Shown here: piece after piece, positions 32,486 to 43,902 of the stretch
Layout: each line of letters starts with the position of its first letter
How positions within the stretch are numbered: position 1 is the stretch's first letter
Origin: Agrocybe praecox
Lineage: Eukaryota > Basidiomycota > Agaricomycetes > Agaricales > Agrocybaceae
Direction of reading: 5' to 3'
NCBI GenBank assembly: GCA_964017145.1
Contig: OZ024840.1
Location: 4,030,001 to 4,094,000, forward strand
DNA: 64,000 nt
The notes under the pieces: model-generated
The model's input: the letters and a program-made list of their open reading frames with translations, nothing else
What the model was told of the DNA's origin: nothing
The model's database searches: none
Made by a program: the position numbers and the translations under genes

Positions 32486-34890
32486 CTATGCCTTCCTATC
32501 ATCGTGTTCATTAGTACGAGGGGCAGAATCTCTATTGATGATCTTTATAAACGCAGTCTCCAGACTCGACTTCCCAACCGTAAACCCTGGGAAATTACCA
32601 CTCCTAGCTTCCTTCTCTAGGATCTCGAAAATGCTAGCGACCTCGGATGTAGTCGCGGAGAGAGGGACCTCAAAGCGGATGGCTACGTCATCGGACGTGC
32701 GCGTCCCTGGGATTGAATACATGACTTCTCATACTTTGACCAGCTCTTCGCGAGTTTGACAATAGAAGTGGACTTCGTATGATTCGTTACGAGATTCGAA
32801 CTCTTCAGGCGTGCCGACTGCTAAGTACCAGAGCAGGTGAGAATTTTTCTAGAAACGGATGAGAATATAACAAACCGAGCACCCATTGTGAGATGATTCC
32901 GACCTTTGTTGCAAGGTAAGAAGCTTCCTCCATCCTTCATCGAGTCTTTGCAGCATCACGTCAATGACACAGAAAACTTCATGTATGTAAGAAAAGTACT
33001 CACCAGTCGTCAAAAGTACGGCTTTGCTACTGGTAGCTTACGTGAGTACGTCCCACAGCTCGCGCTTCATCTTTGCATCGATTGCGGTCGAATATTCATC
33101 AACGAGGATTGCAGAAGGAGATTGCCTGACGCAAATTTCAGCTCGTATCTTGGATTCCAATTTATATAGCTAGAGAGACTAAGTACTGACCTATCAATGC
33201 AATTGCCAATGCCAGCTTTCTTTGATTACCACCAAACAGCTTCGTCGCCAGACGGTCGGCGTACATTTCCAATCCTGTGCCCTGCATGATGTTGGCGTCC
33301 AAGTCACTGTAAGAGAGGCCTCTTAGTCGATCATATATGTATAAGTGCTCTTTGACAGTGAGATATGCATCCATAGCCGTGAATTGAGGGCATACACCAA
33401 ACGACAAACGAGCTTCTTTGACGCCCGTGCGTGTAGAGGTCCCGTTCACGAAGACGTCTCCGGAATCTGGCTTCAAGCTGCCACCTATTGACGGCCATAA
33501 GTGCTGGCTATTAAGGGGTATAAAGTATGACTTACGAATTATATCGAGCGTTGTCGTCTTTCCTGCATCGTTGGGCCCTAACATGACGAAGAGAGAGTTT
33601 CCCGGGATCGTAAACGTGACATTATCAACAGCCTTCTTCTTTCCAAAAATATTTCACGATATTCAGAACACGCAGAGGATCCAAGTCTGAGAGCGATAAC
33701 GTGCGTTTGACCTCCTCGTCAACATCGGGACTTGGTGTCAAATTGTGCTTTCCCCCCGTCATTTCTGAGTCTCCAGTGTGGGCAGATTTTTTCCACGGTA
33801 GGCGAATGGCGCCGAAATCGACTTGGGCTAGAACGAATAAAAGAACCAAATTCCACAAAATAAGGTAAACGATTGGCCCTCCGAATCGAGTAATGGTTCC
33901 AAGAGCAGTTCCAGAGCCAACGCGTTCCCCCCGACAAGCTAATGAAAATTGGTTGATCGACACCATGGTTCCTCGCAACTAGGAATAAGAAGGTATGAAT
34001 AATTGTTGGAAGAAATGATAACAAGACGACTTGCCAAGCTAATAATTAATGCAACAAGGGCTGTAGTGAAATGAATGAGATTGAAAGTACGTTGAATTAC
34101 TTGAGGATTGCCTGTAAAGAACGTTACAATATATCCACTCAGGTACAGCTGTACAGAGACAATTTCAGAATTATGATTTCATATATACAAACGGAAAGAC
34201 TGCCAACAACCATTGCATACCGAGCATGGACTCGTCAGTTACGGAAGGTAAAGCAGTGTAAGTAGCAATAATCTTTATCGGTTCTATAGTCACTCCACTT
34301 AGACTCATTTAACGCATGAGCGAAGAAAACGTTGGACGTGATGGAAAAATATGTCAATGAAGTTGGTGCCACAACATACGCAAGAAGGAAGTCGTTCTTT
34401 TGGAAGTCCATGTATAGCCCGCCCTCCACGGTGACCTTGAGATATTTTTGGTTGATATACTCAAGTAACGTCTCTTTATCGTCGATAGGGAAGAAGGGAC
34501 TAAACGGATCAGGATCGGGAATAGACCCAGGAGGATTGAATCGGATAATGGGGTTGACAAATAAGTCCGGAAGACTGGCGTTAATTTGAGAAATGACACT
34601 GGAAGGGCTGACAGGAAAGGTGGCAATATTAAGGATTGGAGGATAAGTCGAGAAGAATGTGTCAGATTGAGGAACATTGTGAGCACACAACGTTACGCCA
34701 TCGGTCACAAATTGTATCGGCCACCAAGCGTCCGATATACCGACAGCCAGAGCGAGTAGGGGAGCAAGCCAGCTTCTCCATGCAATAAGCCATCTTTTCT
34801 GGAATATTGTCAGAGCCTGCTCCCAAGGACGGCGCGTTTTTCCATTCGATAAGACTGGTCCCCCTCTTGAGGCAGCAGGAAATTCAGACT
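32486..34890 (-). pseudogene. ABCA transporter pseudogene, closest to copy 1
   Basis: Minus-strand sequence matching the C-terminal part of ABCA copy 1, from the QALTIF segment before TMD2 to the stop. Visible damage: the whole N-terminal half (TMD1, NBD1) is missing; about 500 bases of TMD2 corresponding to the VYPAFF-to-QFFIYL part of copy 1 are deleted; a one-base insertion in a T run near 33650 shifts the frame before NBD2; Walker A reads GPNDAGKTT (Asp for Gly); the signature reads LFGGNQRKL instead of LSGGNQRKL. Walker B is still recognisable (DEYSTAID). Exon-intron junctions are partly retained, so it arose by DNA-level duplication and not by retroposition. Confidence 0.88.
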
Positions 34891-35106
34891 ATGACGTTGT
34901 GTAGAACTTTGGTACATAAAACTGGTCAGTGATGAAAAGAGAATCCCGGAACAACCCGGAACAGTGATGCGCGTCTATGCTATATAACCGCACGGACCAT
35001 CGTGGGTCATGATCCGCGTGGATAAATTTATACTGATCATGACAAAAAAGACACTAGTTATATATTTTTGAAGTTGTTGTTCATCTGCGCGGAACACTAC
35101 TTTTTT
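34891..35106. other. Intergenic region
   Basis: Short stretch between the truncated end of the ABCA pseudogene and the 3' end of the thaumatin-like gene. No gene seen. Confidence 0.35.
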
Positions 35107-36070
35107 CTAACAAAACGTAATCACTAAGTTAACCTATAAATTCAACGCGATATTTGTGCAGGAAAAGAATGAGTGACACCCCATTAATATTTTGGGTAAA
35201 TGTACATGTACTTACATTGTTCTGCTGGCACGCAACCTGGACAAACGTATCCGACGGGACTCTGAACGCAGTAGGGCAGGATGCACTTGCACCTGATTCC
35301 ATAAGCGGAACATAATTGGCAGTTAGTACATATCACATTCGACGAAAAACCGAGTGATTGATTCGCGTACAGTTAGCTCCAGCGCCGTCACATCCGCCAT
35401 AATATCTTCGACACGCCGAGAAGCACAAAAATTAGCAAGATATCCTCTTGAAAAATCTTTAAAGTATGTATACTCACCCAAATCCGGTTGTAACAGAGAA
35501 TGCCAACCTAAAATAATTAGATGGCTTCAAAAGTCATCTCAACATTGGGTAATAAGTGCTAGCTCACGGTGGTATCAATGAAATATCGGTGCTCGACCCA
35601 CTACCAGGTGATGTTGGATTCTTGAGAGTTGTTTCCACAATTGTGCACTTCTCTCCATTCAATGCGCAATTTCCTGTGTAAGAAAAAGAGAGCCACTATA
35701 GATTAAATTCTTGTATTGCTCGTGGACTATGCGAACCTGTCTGCAAGTAGCTGTCCATATAGAGTTTAATAAACGACAAATATACGACGAGAAGGAACGC
35801 ACGCAATCGCAGCTATGAGCGGTCCTCTTGACGTGTAAACTGCGTTATTTCCGGATGCGAGGACCTGGCCTGCTCTGATGAGCATAGGCTTTTATATATG
35901 GTAGTCAAGGTAAGTTTCAATCCTCTTGTGAGTCGAAATGTAGATAGCCAATTTACCGTGCCATGGTTGCATCGGTTGGCAAATTTGACTATGTGCGTCT
36001 CATCTGCTCGAACCCGCGTGGCTGATAAGAGGAGAAGTATGACGAAGGATAGAACGGTATAATATGGCAT
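35107..36070 (-). CDS. Thaumatin-like / Bys1-related small secreted glycopeptide
   Basis: Exons 35957-36070, 35803-35888, 35737-35750 (14 nt), 35568-35673, 35478-35507, 35371-35405, 35216-35292 and 35107-35133 join to 162 residues, all phases consistent. Signal peptide MPYYTVLSFVILLLLSATRV then ADETHIVKFANRCNHGTPML. Further family blocks: YLQTGNCALNGEKCTIVETT, SGSSTDISLIPP, GCDGAGANC, and the terminal NVNLVITFC. About eight cysteines, two as the GCDGAG and NC pair, are consistent with a small disulfide-bonded thaumatin-like fold abundant in agaricomycete secretomes. Eight exons in under 1 kb is dense. Role probably extracellular or wall-associated; not established. I recognise the family pattern but not a named gene. 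Confidence 0.85.
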
Positions 36071-36727
36071 GGAATTCTAAAGGAGTAATGGCATTGAAGA
36101 TAGTAGGCAGAGCTGAGATATTATACTCAAATATCGAGACTATTTTAGCGCAAAATTTAGCCCAATAGACTTGAGGCTCTACTGTCGAGTCTATGATGCC
36201 ATTGTAACTATAGCCAAAGGCTTGATTGACTGACAGATTCAGCAAAATTGGATAGTAGCCGCTAGTGATAGTCTCATATGATAAACAAAACGCCGATCTT
36301 TCTAGCCTCTGGGACACTAAATATGACGGTGACGGCGTACTACTATCTTTCACAGCCTCGCTAAAATCTATAGCTCATACTATGGATATGACAGTCACAT
36401 ATCTAGTTGCCATACTATACCTTCTTCTCAGGCTTTTCCATAACAACGCGAAACGAGCATGCTCAGATGTTATAAACGTGAAGCTGTAAAGCTCAGTATT
36501 ATGTCTGCGACTTCCTACATTTTGCCTTTCCTTGGCAGCTCCACTATAGCTCGCGCGTCCTACTTGTCACTTACCACAAATTATCGCCTGGTTTTTTGCT
36601 TGAAGGACTGCGGGACGATCTGACATAAGATCTCGAGGGTGCGTATAAATATCACCACAAAGCTAGCTCAACTTTCTCTAACTTCAAAGCTTCGAGGCGC
36701 TTTCGGATAACCACCACCACCACCACC
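36071..36727. promoter_or_regulatory. Divergent promoter region with TATA box at 36644-36651
   Basis: Lies between divergent secreted-protein genes. TATAAATA at 36644-36651 sits about 77 bases before the plus-strand start codon, and a CACCACC run immediately precedes that ATG. No gene in the interval. Confidence 0.5.
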
Positions 36728-37185
36728 ATGAAGACTGCACCCATTATTTCTATCGTGGCCTTATTCTCGGTCGCCGTGGTACGCTCGAACTTCTGATATA
36801 TCATTAATCTATTTGTTTATCTTGACTTAACTTCGTTTTTATTTTTAGCTTGCCCGTAAGCAGAAGCACACAATCATGCTATGCACCGACTCAGACTTGG
36901 CGGGGGAGTGTATCTTTATGAAATACACCGTCGGAAAATGCGTCAATGTCCCCAAGCATGTCAACGACAAGATCTCCAGCATGGCCCTAGAAGGGAGCGG
37001 ACATCATTGCACGCTGTACAGGTGAGAAATTCAAACTTTTACCTGCCAGCACATTATGATTATACTACCACGTTACGTTTTACAGAGACTATAAATGTGA
37101 AGGTCCAACGTTCGCGGTCGACAGACATATAGATTTCCTTTCTTCGTTTAACGATTGCCTCTCCTCGATTAGGTGTTCTTCTTAA
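36728..37185 (+). CDS. Beta/gamma-crystallin-like small secreted protein 2
   Basis: Exons 36728-36778, 36849-37021 and 37086-37185 join to 107 residues. Signal peptide MKTAPIISIVALFSVAVLA. Mature pattern MLCTDSDLAGECIFM, GKCVNVPKHVNDKISSM, HHCTLY, YKCEGPTFAV and, near the end, FNDCLSSIRCSS. The two-motif layout with aromatic-containing strands and C-x(n)-C spacing matches beta/gamma-crystallin-type small secreted proteins; there is one more cysteine than in copies 1 and 3. Three exons with phases as in its relatives. Strong promoter-like context with a TATA box. Function unknown. Confidence 0.82.
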
Positions 37186-38907
37186 TGTAATACACACCTC
37201 ATGTATTCCTCAATTTTGAAGAAAACTTTCGACATGCTGAACTTAATGGAGATTTACTGTGTCGTAGTTATGAAGGAGATAAGGCATAAGTTTGAGCCCG
37301 CACTAAGCGCATTTGAAGCGCATAGTATTTGAAATCCCTCAACAGTATTAAGTTTCGAACATGTCATGGCAGTAATGAGACCCCGATCTACATACGGCGC
37401 TAATCTGGAACGCGGTATAGTTTCATTCGAGAGAGAGAGACTAGCATACCATCTAAGGTCTTCTGGGCGCTTTGCATCTGGCGCTTCGCGAGCCTCAGTA
37501 ATTATCCGGATTGGCCTAATCAGACACGGCAAGGAGTCGGCAAGCTCGGAACTAACATGGAGTCAAATTAATATGTGGCGTATGGCCTGCCGTGTTATAT
37601 GAGGATGAGTATGAAACTAATGACATTTGCATCTTACAGAGCTTACCTATTTTTGAACAATTGGGTTCAGGCTTTTTGGCCGGACATGGGAACCGTGGAC
37701 GAGATTATGCACCCTCAATAGAGGTGTTTCATATCTCAATTAGTTTCACTGAATTTCAACGCTAATATTCCACTGTAATGTAAGTTCTCAATTTTCTACA
37801 CAAACATAGGATACCACACTCCGATTTACATGAGAAAAGTGCTCTCATGAACGGGTCTTCCAACCTCAAGGCCAGTTATGGCAGTGCAACCCGGCCGATC
37901 CGTACGGGTAGATTAGATTAGATCCATTACCTGTATGATGGGTCCATCTTGATAGCCGAATCCAACCATCCTTGACTGCCACCACCATCGTGCGAGGTTG
38001 CTCAATGCGCTTCCGAGCCCAGCCTGCTGCATACTGCACTGCTCCAGCGCTCATTGATTTTGAATCCGTTCCGTCTCGTTTGAAATCAAGGAAGCGAGGG
38101 AGGACCTCATGCCCATTCGTGCCCCCATGCTGGATGGTCCCGCCCTGCTCGATGTCCATCGTTTCGGTCACTCTCTAGAAAGGGTGTGTTTCTTTTCTAA
38201 TTTCGTAATTATCATGACTGCTAAGCGCTCGCATTAGCTCATAAAGAATGTCGTCCCAGGGCCGGGACAATTCCGTGATGCTATGACACACCCGCACTGA
38301 AGATGCCAACAGCAGGCCGATAGCCCACGACGCATTCGCGAAATTTGCTGGCATATGTTCGAACTTGATCTGAGACTCCGCTTTTGCATGAGAATGAGCG
38401 GCTCATATATCTTGCTTGCTTGGGATATGTCGTGCTTGGCGCCCATTGGTGTCAGTCGCAAAGATATCTATCGGCAGTTCTGTAGTAAGTCTCTCGCAGT
38501 TCCCGAGCTTTCCTGATCGGGTAATTAGTGTGCGTCGGTACTTCGAACTTAAAGCTTCAAAAGCAGACTAGGAAAGACCCAAGAACCTTGGAAGTTGCAA
38601 GACCTCGGGATCGGTATATGATCGAAATTTTAAGATAATAAACTGAGATACTGTATTCTTTGGAGTATTCGTGCGCTATCAATAAAGCCACGATTTTCAA
38701 TCATCGTTGATAGCGCTTTTGGTTTTGTCAACTCTGTTCATTTCTCCGCATTGTTTCTGTTAGCATCTTCTTCCTTTATCCCATTAATACCAGATAATTT
38801 TCAACAAGGATAGGTATCATAAGACTGACATAATATATTATTATCGAAGGGGTATTCAATGGTCTTGCTCCTTCATACTTACTTTACCTTAGATACATTT
38901 CATAAAT
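37186..38907. other. Long intergenic region with a dispersed repeat
   Basis: About 1.7 kb without a supportable gene. Bases about 37510-37590 share CTAATCAGACACGGCAAGGA and then ATGTGGCGTATG with 43746-43810. A minus-strand open frame at 37866-38171 has no recognisable domain and no convincing splice partners. Confidence 0.4.
37510..37590. repeat. Dispersed repeat copy 1
   Basis: Shares CTAATCAGACACGGCAAGGA and, after an indel, TATGTGGCGTATG with the copy at 43746-43810. Probably fragments of an old mobile element. Confidence 0.5.
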
Positions 38908-40280
38908 TCACGCCATATAAATAGATGAATAAAAAGGTAACATACCATACCGATACTCTCGCGTAGCCACCTTCTGATACAGGATATCTTCGGAGAGACC
39001 CCTGTAAATCTGCATGAATGCATGTAGTGCTTCTTTTGCAGAAGGTCGCTCAGAAGGATTTTCCTTCAACGTCCAGTCTAAAAAAGGGCCAACTGCTGGC
39101 ACAATATTCTCAATATGCTACGAGAAGAGATAGTATTAAAAGTGGTAAGCCAATATGGAAGCAATCCAGAAATTACTCACTCGCACCCATCTCTGCAGAT
39201 TCCCACAAAGAGCATATACATCTACAGCGAACGGATTGTAGGGAAATTCAGGAGTTGGGATGCCACGTGAAATGAAGGCATATGGCCTGTCCTCCAAAGC
39301 ATCTTTGATGGGTAAACCGGAAGGATACCACAATGAAAACCCCAAGTCGATTAAAGCATATCTCGTTGTTTGTGGATCTTGCAGTCCCTTCACATAATAA
39401 TTATCAATGGGATATAAAACATTCATTGCCGTGTTCTGTTCCAGAAGGTCGCCATGGCAAATCTTGTTGTCGTGTAAGAAGTCGTTGACCTGAGCACAGG
39501 AGGTTAGTGACAAAGAGAAAACCAGACGTGATCGACTCACCTCTAAAAAAGATTGGGCTAGGTGCATAATCTCGTGTACGGTACCAAGATCAGGGAAAAA
39601 CGCGTTCTCCCACCTGTACCATGGACGTAAGGCTGATAAATTTGTGAATCGCGAGGAAGGACAAACCTAGGCATTACGACAAATGTAAAATTCTTGAATT
39701 TTATGAACTCAATAACAGGGATCGTGTGGTTTCGTGGATCCGCTCTTGCCGCTTCAGTATTCAAGAACTTCAAGATATCAAGCTCCATAGTGGATATATC
39801 ATCTGCAACAGCCCTTCGTATAGTTAGTGCGTGCTAGCTTTGTTGGTATCCGGCAAGACTTACTTTATGACGACCTCTCTCTCCTCCAAGTCTCTTGCAG
39901 GCCAGACTGACATCGTCTAATAGCTCGGGTCAGATCGTGAAAGAAATGATGTTTAATAAACGCACAGTTGAGAAAAAGCATGACCACATATCAGACACAT
40001 ATGTCCGAGACGCGTAAGGATAATCGAATCTTTGTCGGAGGTCCTCTCTCCAAGGTCTGGGAGGAACCTTATCGCACTTATTGTCCCGGTGGTATAGGGT
40101 GTAGTCCATTGAGAGAAAGAAAGGCTCCAGAGATTTCCATACATCCGAGAGTTCTAGCATTCGCTCGTAGGCTATATCGTAGTCCTTATCCCATGCGGGA
40201 CACCAGTTCTCGAGGGTTGATGGGAATGCTTGGGCGTTCCCCGCACTGATTTCAGTATTTCTCGAAGCCATATCATCCAT
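38908..40280 (-). CDS. Divergent protein-kinase-like protein (agaricomycete expansion)
   Basis: Exons 39966-40280, 39864-39916, 39667-39813, 39541-39613, 39181-39489 and 38908-39117 join to 368 residues. An N-terminal non-kinase segment (WCPAWDKDYDIAYERMLELS) is followed by a compact kinase fold: EVVIKAVADD (ATP-binding lysine), a hinge at FVVMPRW, the catalytic loop HGDLLEQNTAMNVLY (Gly for Arg of HRD; Asp and Asn kept), DLGFSLW in place of DFG, FAVDVYALCGNLQRWV, and ENPSERPSAKEALHAF. No GxGxxG loop is visible. Activity is therefore uncertain. I place the start at MDDMAS (40280); an upstream in-frame ATG at 40331 lies inside the terminal repeat of the adjacent transposon. Confidence 0.75.
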
Positions 40281-40324
40281 AGATCTAGCCGCAATGACTG
40301 GAAGCTGATGGATAAGCTTTACTA

Positions 40325-41012
40325 CAGTCATTCACCAGTCAATGACCTACCCCAGTCAATGGCTCAAAACACATTCCTGGTCTCAGTTTTTGAGCAAATA
40401 TCTTAGTTCTTTTTGTATTGTGTCTGGATATGTTAGCTCTATATGACACTGAAGTTGATAAGCTCTGAGATATTTCGATGTCTTGATATACCCAAATCAA
40501 TATCAATGTGGCCTGAAAGTGAATTTAGATTTGCATATCTCGGGATGAAATATTGCAAAAGAGCTGGTTCTTTTGGGTATGATTGTGTTAAATACACCAA
40601 AGGTCATGACACACTTACTTGAAGTTCCATCAGATGCTTCAGAGCAGCGAGAATAGCTGAAAGGATGAAATTGCGCTCAAACTGGATGCAGATCGTCACA
40701 CCCCGTCACAATTGTCGTTTTAAGATTTTAGCGGGTTCGGACAGTGATGGCAGCGGTAGTGACTAAGCAAAATAGCTAAATAGGGCCCAACGTGACAGTG
40801 GGTCATTGACCGGTATAGGCTTGATCTTGCCTCGCAAAATTGATAACGCGCGATATATCATTCAACCATTAAAAATTGGGATTATAAACGGACATTATGG
40901 AGTCTGAGATGTATTTCTATAAGTTTGTCAGTTAAAAAACTTTGTATCCCTTTTATTAGACATTTCCGAGAGCAATCTTTATTTGGGTGGGTCATTGACT
41001 GGTGAATGACTG
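40325..41012. mobile_element. Miniature TIR transposon (MITE), TA target site
   Basis: The left end begins CAGTCATTCACCAGTCAATG and the reverse complement of the right end begins with the same 20 bases. Similarity continues for about 27 bases. TA flanks both ends (40323-40324 and 41013-41014). Length 688 bp with no coding capacity. A third partial copy of the GTCATTGAC motif is inside near 40802. This is a different family from the element at 1602-3346 although both have CAG termini and TA duplications. It inserted directly upstream of the kinase-like gene. Confidence 0.85.
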
Positions 41013-42453
41013 TAGGTGCAGTTGGACAAAGCTCTAGATCGCCTTCGTGGGAAAAACTTCTCCACCTAGCAAGACTGAACGTCCTGATAAAAGGGTGCGG
41101 TTGTCGTCATTTCAGGGACGCCGTTACAAGGGTCTATTTAACTCTTTATAAAACAGCCTAAAAAGTAAAAGGTCTGAAAGCGCGGTTGCATCTGACAGTG
41201 TCCCCTGGATTCTACCTGGTGCGGTGCATCCTGGCCGAAATGTCTGTTCTTCAATCGCAAAGGATTTCAAAGTTCAAACGTAGCCATCATGCGGAAGCGG
41301 CCTGTAGACTATAACAGATACGTGAGGTTGGTCTCTAGGGGAAAAAAGGTAAAAGTAACGAGAGCACCATAGTAGCGCTTGCTGGCAAGAAATATTTTAC
41401 GAGGCGGAAGTATTTCTGCAGAGACTGATAAAAAAGGTTAGTATCGGCCTGTGGGACTTGCATTCATCCCAAAAATCAATGACCTTTAATGGCATTGAAT
41501 CGGAACGCATTCCATAAACCTGGTATCCACACTCATGGTAAGACAATAGTGAAGTATAAGCGTCAACTCCCGCGACAACGTCCATGCAAAATGAAGTCTG
41601 CCGCTTCAAGTAAGGCTTGAGCTTGAAGCTTTGAAGCTTTACAGTGTCGCTATTTTCGAGTTGTGAAGAACAGCAAACGAAATTTAGCACAACCGCTGCC
41701 TTCAACAAATCCAATCTTGATTTTTGTGAAGTGGACGAGCCTTGTATACCCTTCGAGTCATGAGAATAAATCGTCGACGGGCGGAAAAGACTAACTCTAG
41801 CACCTAAGAGAGATTGGCCTCGTGACGGTGGTATTTACGCGCGGTCATTTTGAATTAACTTATGAACATGTACTATTTAGGAGGATTTAAAAATAACAAA
41901 AACACATGACCATGGCCGAAATGGTCCGACATAATGATAAGGTCGCTTGGCCCGCCTCTCACGTAGTGACCACCATCCTTGCCTAGACGTTATGCACATA
42001 GGACGTGTATTGCGTCTCGCCGCCGATATTAAGTGACTGTACCTGGTCATGGAAACTTGTGAGTGCGTCCGATAGATCGCGGTCATTAGCACTTACGACA
42101 TAGCTGATCTCTAGTTAGACAATGTTTAATCATTTCGCTTGCGTTTAGGACTAACAGGCCTACAAGTAAATATCCAGTGCTGTGAGCGTCGATTTGAATA
42201 AATAACACAAACTACTGACTCTTTTCCTTGCTGCGTCGCAGTTCGCGTCCGTTTCTTGGGTGTTCGCGACGCATGATACCTTGCATGCATCGCTTCTGGG
42301 TCTTGGGGGCGGTGTCTGGATCCGTATGTGACGCGGCTGAGGCTAATTAGGAGATAGTGTGAGCTTTGTCCCCGTTATTTCCTGTAAATTGCTTACTATG
42401 CGCCTCTGCAGCGTTTCTTCTTAGTTGAGGAAGGAGAAGGAGCGGGTGAGAGC
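41013..42453. other. Intergenic region with one uncertain ORF
   Basis: About 1.4 kb. Apart from the uncertain minus-strand ORF at 41397-41714, I see no gene. Parts look like old, decayed sequence. Confidence 0.35.
41397..41714 (-). CDS. Uncertain ORF, possibly a degenerate beta/gamma-crystallin relative
   Basis: An uninterrupted 105-residue frame starting MDLLKAAVVLNFVCC, which could be a signal peptide. The segment CMDVVAGVDAYTSLLSYHEC followed by GYQVY aligns by eye with the CVNVPKHVNDKISSM...HHCTLY segment of the copy at 36728. It lacks the intron that follows the signal peptide in the relatives and the first cysteine pair is not clear. It may be a degenerate relative or chance. Confidence 0.25.
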   Translation of the reverse strand: MDLLKAAVVLNFVCCSSQLENSDTVKLQSFKLKPYLKRQTSFCMDVVAGVDAYTSLLSYHECGYQVYGMRSDSMPLKVIDFWDECKSHRPILTFFISLCRNTSAS

Positions 42454-43344
42454 CTAATTTCGGTGGGAAAGAATCCACTGGATGGCATCCCTGTCGCAAT
42501 CGGGTCCCCAGTAGACATCATCGGGGGCGGACTCTGCGAGGAAAGCTCTTCCGTTCCATAGGGTAACCTTTCCACGATTGTGTGAGCGAACGTTTGATTG
42601 ATGAAAATACCTAGTATCGCTTACCATATCTGTTCCGCCTGTTCTTCATAGCCCACAGAAATTGAGGGACGTGTAACAAGATTGCTTGACGACGGGAACG
42701 GCGGAAAAGGCGAATAGGAATTGTCGATTGCCATGGTACATCTGTGGACAGTGGCGTCCCACCGAAGGTCGTCGAGCCTGGAATCAGGTTGAACGGTACT
42801 AGGGTTGGGTCGGTATGATTGTATGGAATCACCCCATTAATCGGGAGAGCTGAAAACGAAGGGCTGGAAGGCAACAACTGGGGATCCAATATTGTTGCAT
42901 ACGGTGCCAAAGAAGGGGATTGATAGGGGAGGAGTGGCTCATCGTAAGGGGTGCCGGTGAACATTGCAGTTGCACCCAGTTCTGAATTAAATGCAGATGC
43001 AATGGGCAGGTTCATGCCTGCCGTGGCCGCCGTCGTTTGCGATCCTAGAATTCGACATTGAGAGAAAAGGGTGTAGGATAGGCCTGTGTTGAAGCTCACC
43101 AGGTGCGCCAATTGATATCGGACCCTCGTCCCCATCCTCTATCGGCCTGTAGTGGGCATCAGTTCAAGTTCAGCAAGAGCCTGGTGACCTGTACTTGCCT
43201 TTGGCCATGTTTCTGCGCGTACTCCATGTTGCACATCCAATTGGAGTGCATTGGAGATTCTCGGGAATGGCCAAACATTAAATTATGGGATTCACTGAGC
43301 TCTTCTTGCGCAGTGAGGGTGGAATCAGGGACCCAATAGTCCAT
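42454..43344 (-). CDS. Unknown protein, proline/threonine-rich
   Basis: Exons 43199-43344, 43100-43146, 42625-43044 and (uncertain) 42454-42533 join to about 230 residues. The start MDYWVPDSTLTAQEELSESH leads to SNWMCNMEYAQKHGQR. After a GC-AG intron (43147-43198) comes PIEDGDEGPISIGAPGSQTT, then a long low-complexity Pro/Ser/Thr part, then a basic segment (FRRSRRQAILLHVPQFLWAM, NRRNRY). The last exon could instead use other acceptors, giving different C-termini. I recognise no domain. A nuclear or DNA-binding role is conceivable from the basic tail but unsupported. Confidence 0.45.
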
Positions 43345-43902
43345 GAGGGGTGTGTTCGTCGTATCAAAATGTTCTGTAAAAGGAGGACTTGGAGGGTGAA
43401 AATGTGTCTTGGTTCACTAAGCCAGCGCCACCGAGTAACTTTCCCAGACCATTGTCCTATTTTTGACCACTATTTTTCTCATTGATCAACACATGCTCGA
43501 GCGCAGCACGACTGCTTCTCGACGCTTGAATTTATTCCCCAATAAATAAGAAACTTACTTCAGTGTCAACCAAAGCTGCTCTTTGGCTAGTAACCTGCTT
43601 CGTAAGAATACACAAAATATACACTCCAGGTTATGTATTGTCGACCATTTGTACTAGCAGATTGTCGAGCACTGACGGCATTCCAGCATGCCGTCGAAGC
43701 CGGTCGCGCTTAATACTTGCGTTGAATCACCGCTTATCGGGATTGATCTAATCAGACACGGCAAGGAGTCCATGGACTCAAATATGATGTCATGTATGTG
43801 GCGTATGACCTACATTAAGCATCTGACGAGGCCATAGACCGTGACGACTAGACTCTTCACTTCGACCATCACCACTTGAACAACAATTTTCAAAGTACAG
43901 CT
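43345..43902. other. Intergenic region containing dispersed repeat copy 2
   Basis: The 5' flanks of divergent genes. The copy of the 37510 repeat lies at about 43746-43810; nothing else is recognised. Confidence 0.4.
43746..43810. repeat. Dispersed repeat copy 2
   Basis: CTAATCAGACACGGCAAGGA and ATGTATGTGGCGTATG shared with 37510-37590, same orientation, with an internal indel. Confidence 0.5.

Noticed and set aside
37866..38171. Minus-strand 101-residue ORF
   Set aside because: No signal peptide, no recognisable domain, no splice partners; left as unsupported.
40281..40331. Start of the kinase-like protein at the ATG at 40331
   Set aside because: That ATG lies in the terminal inverted repeat of the MITE; the next in-frame ATG at 40280 is the more likely ancestral start. 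Kept as a finding.
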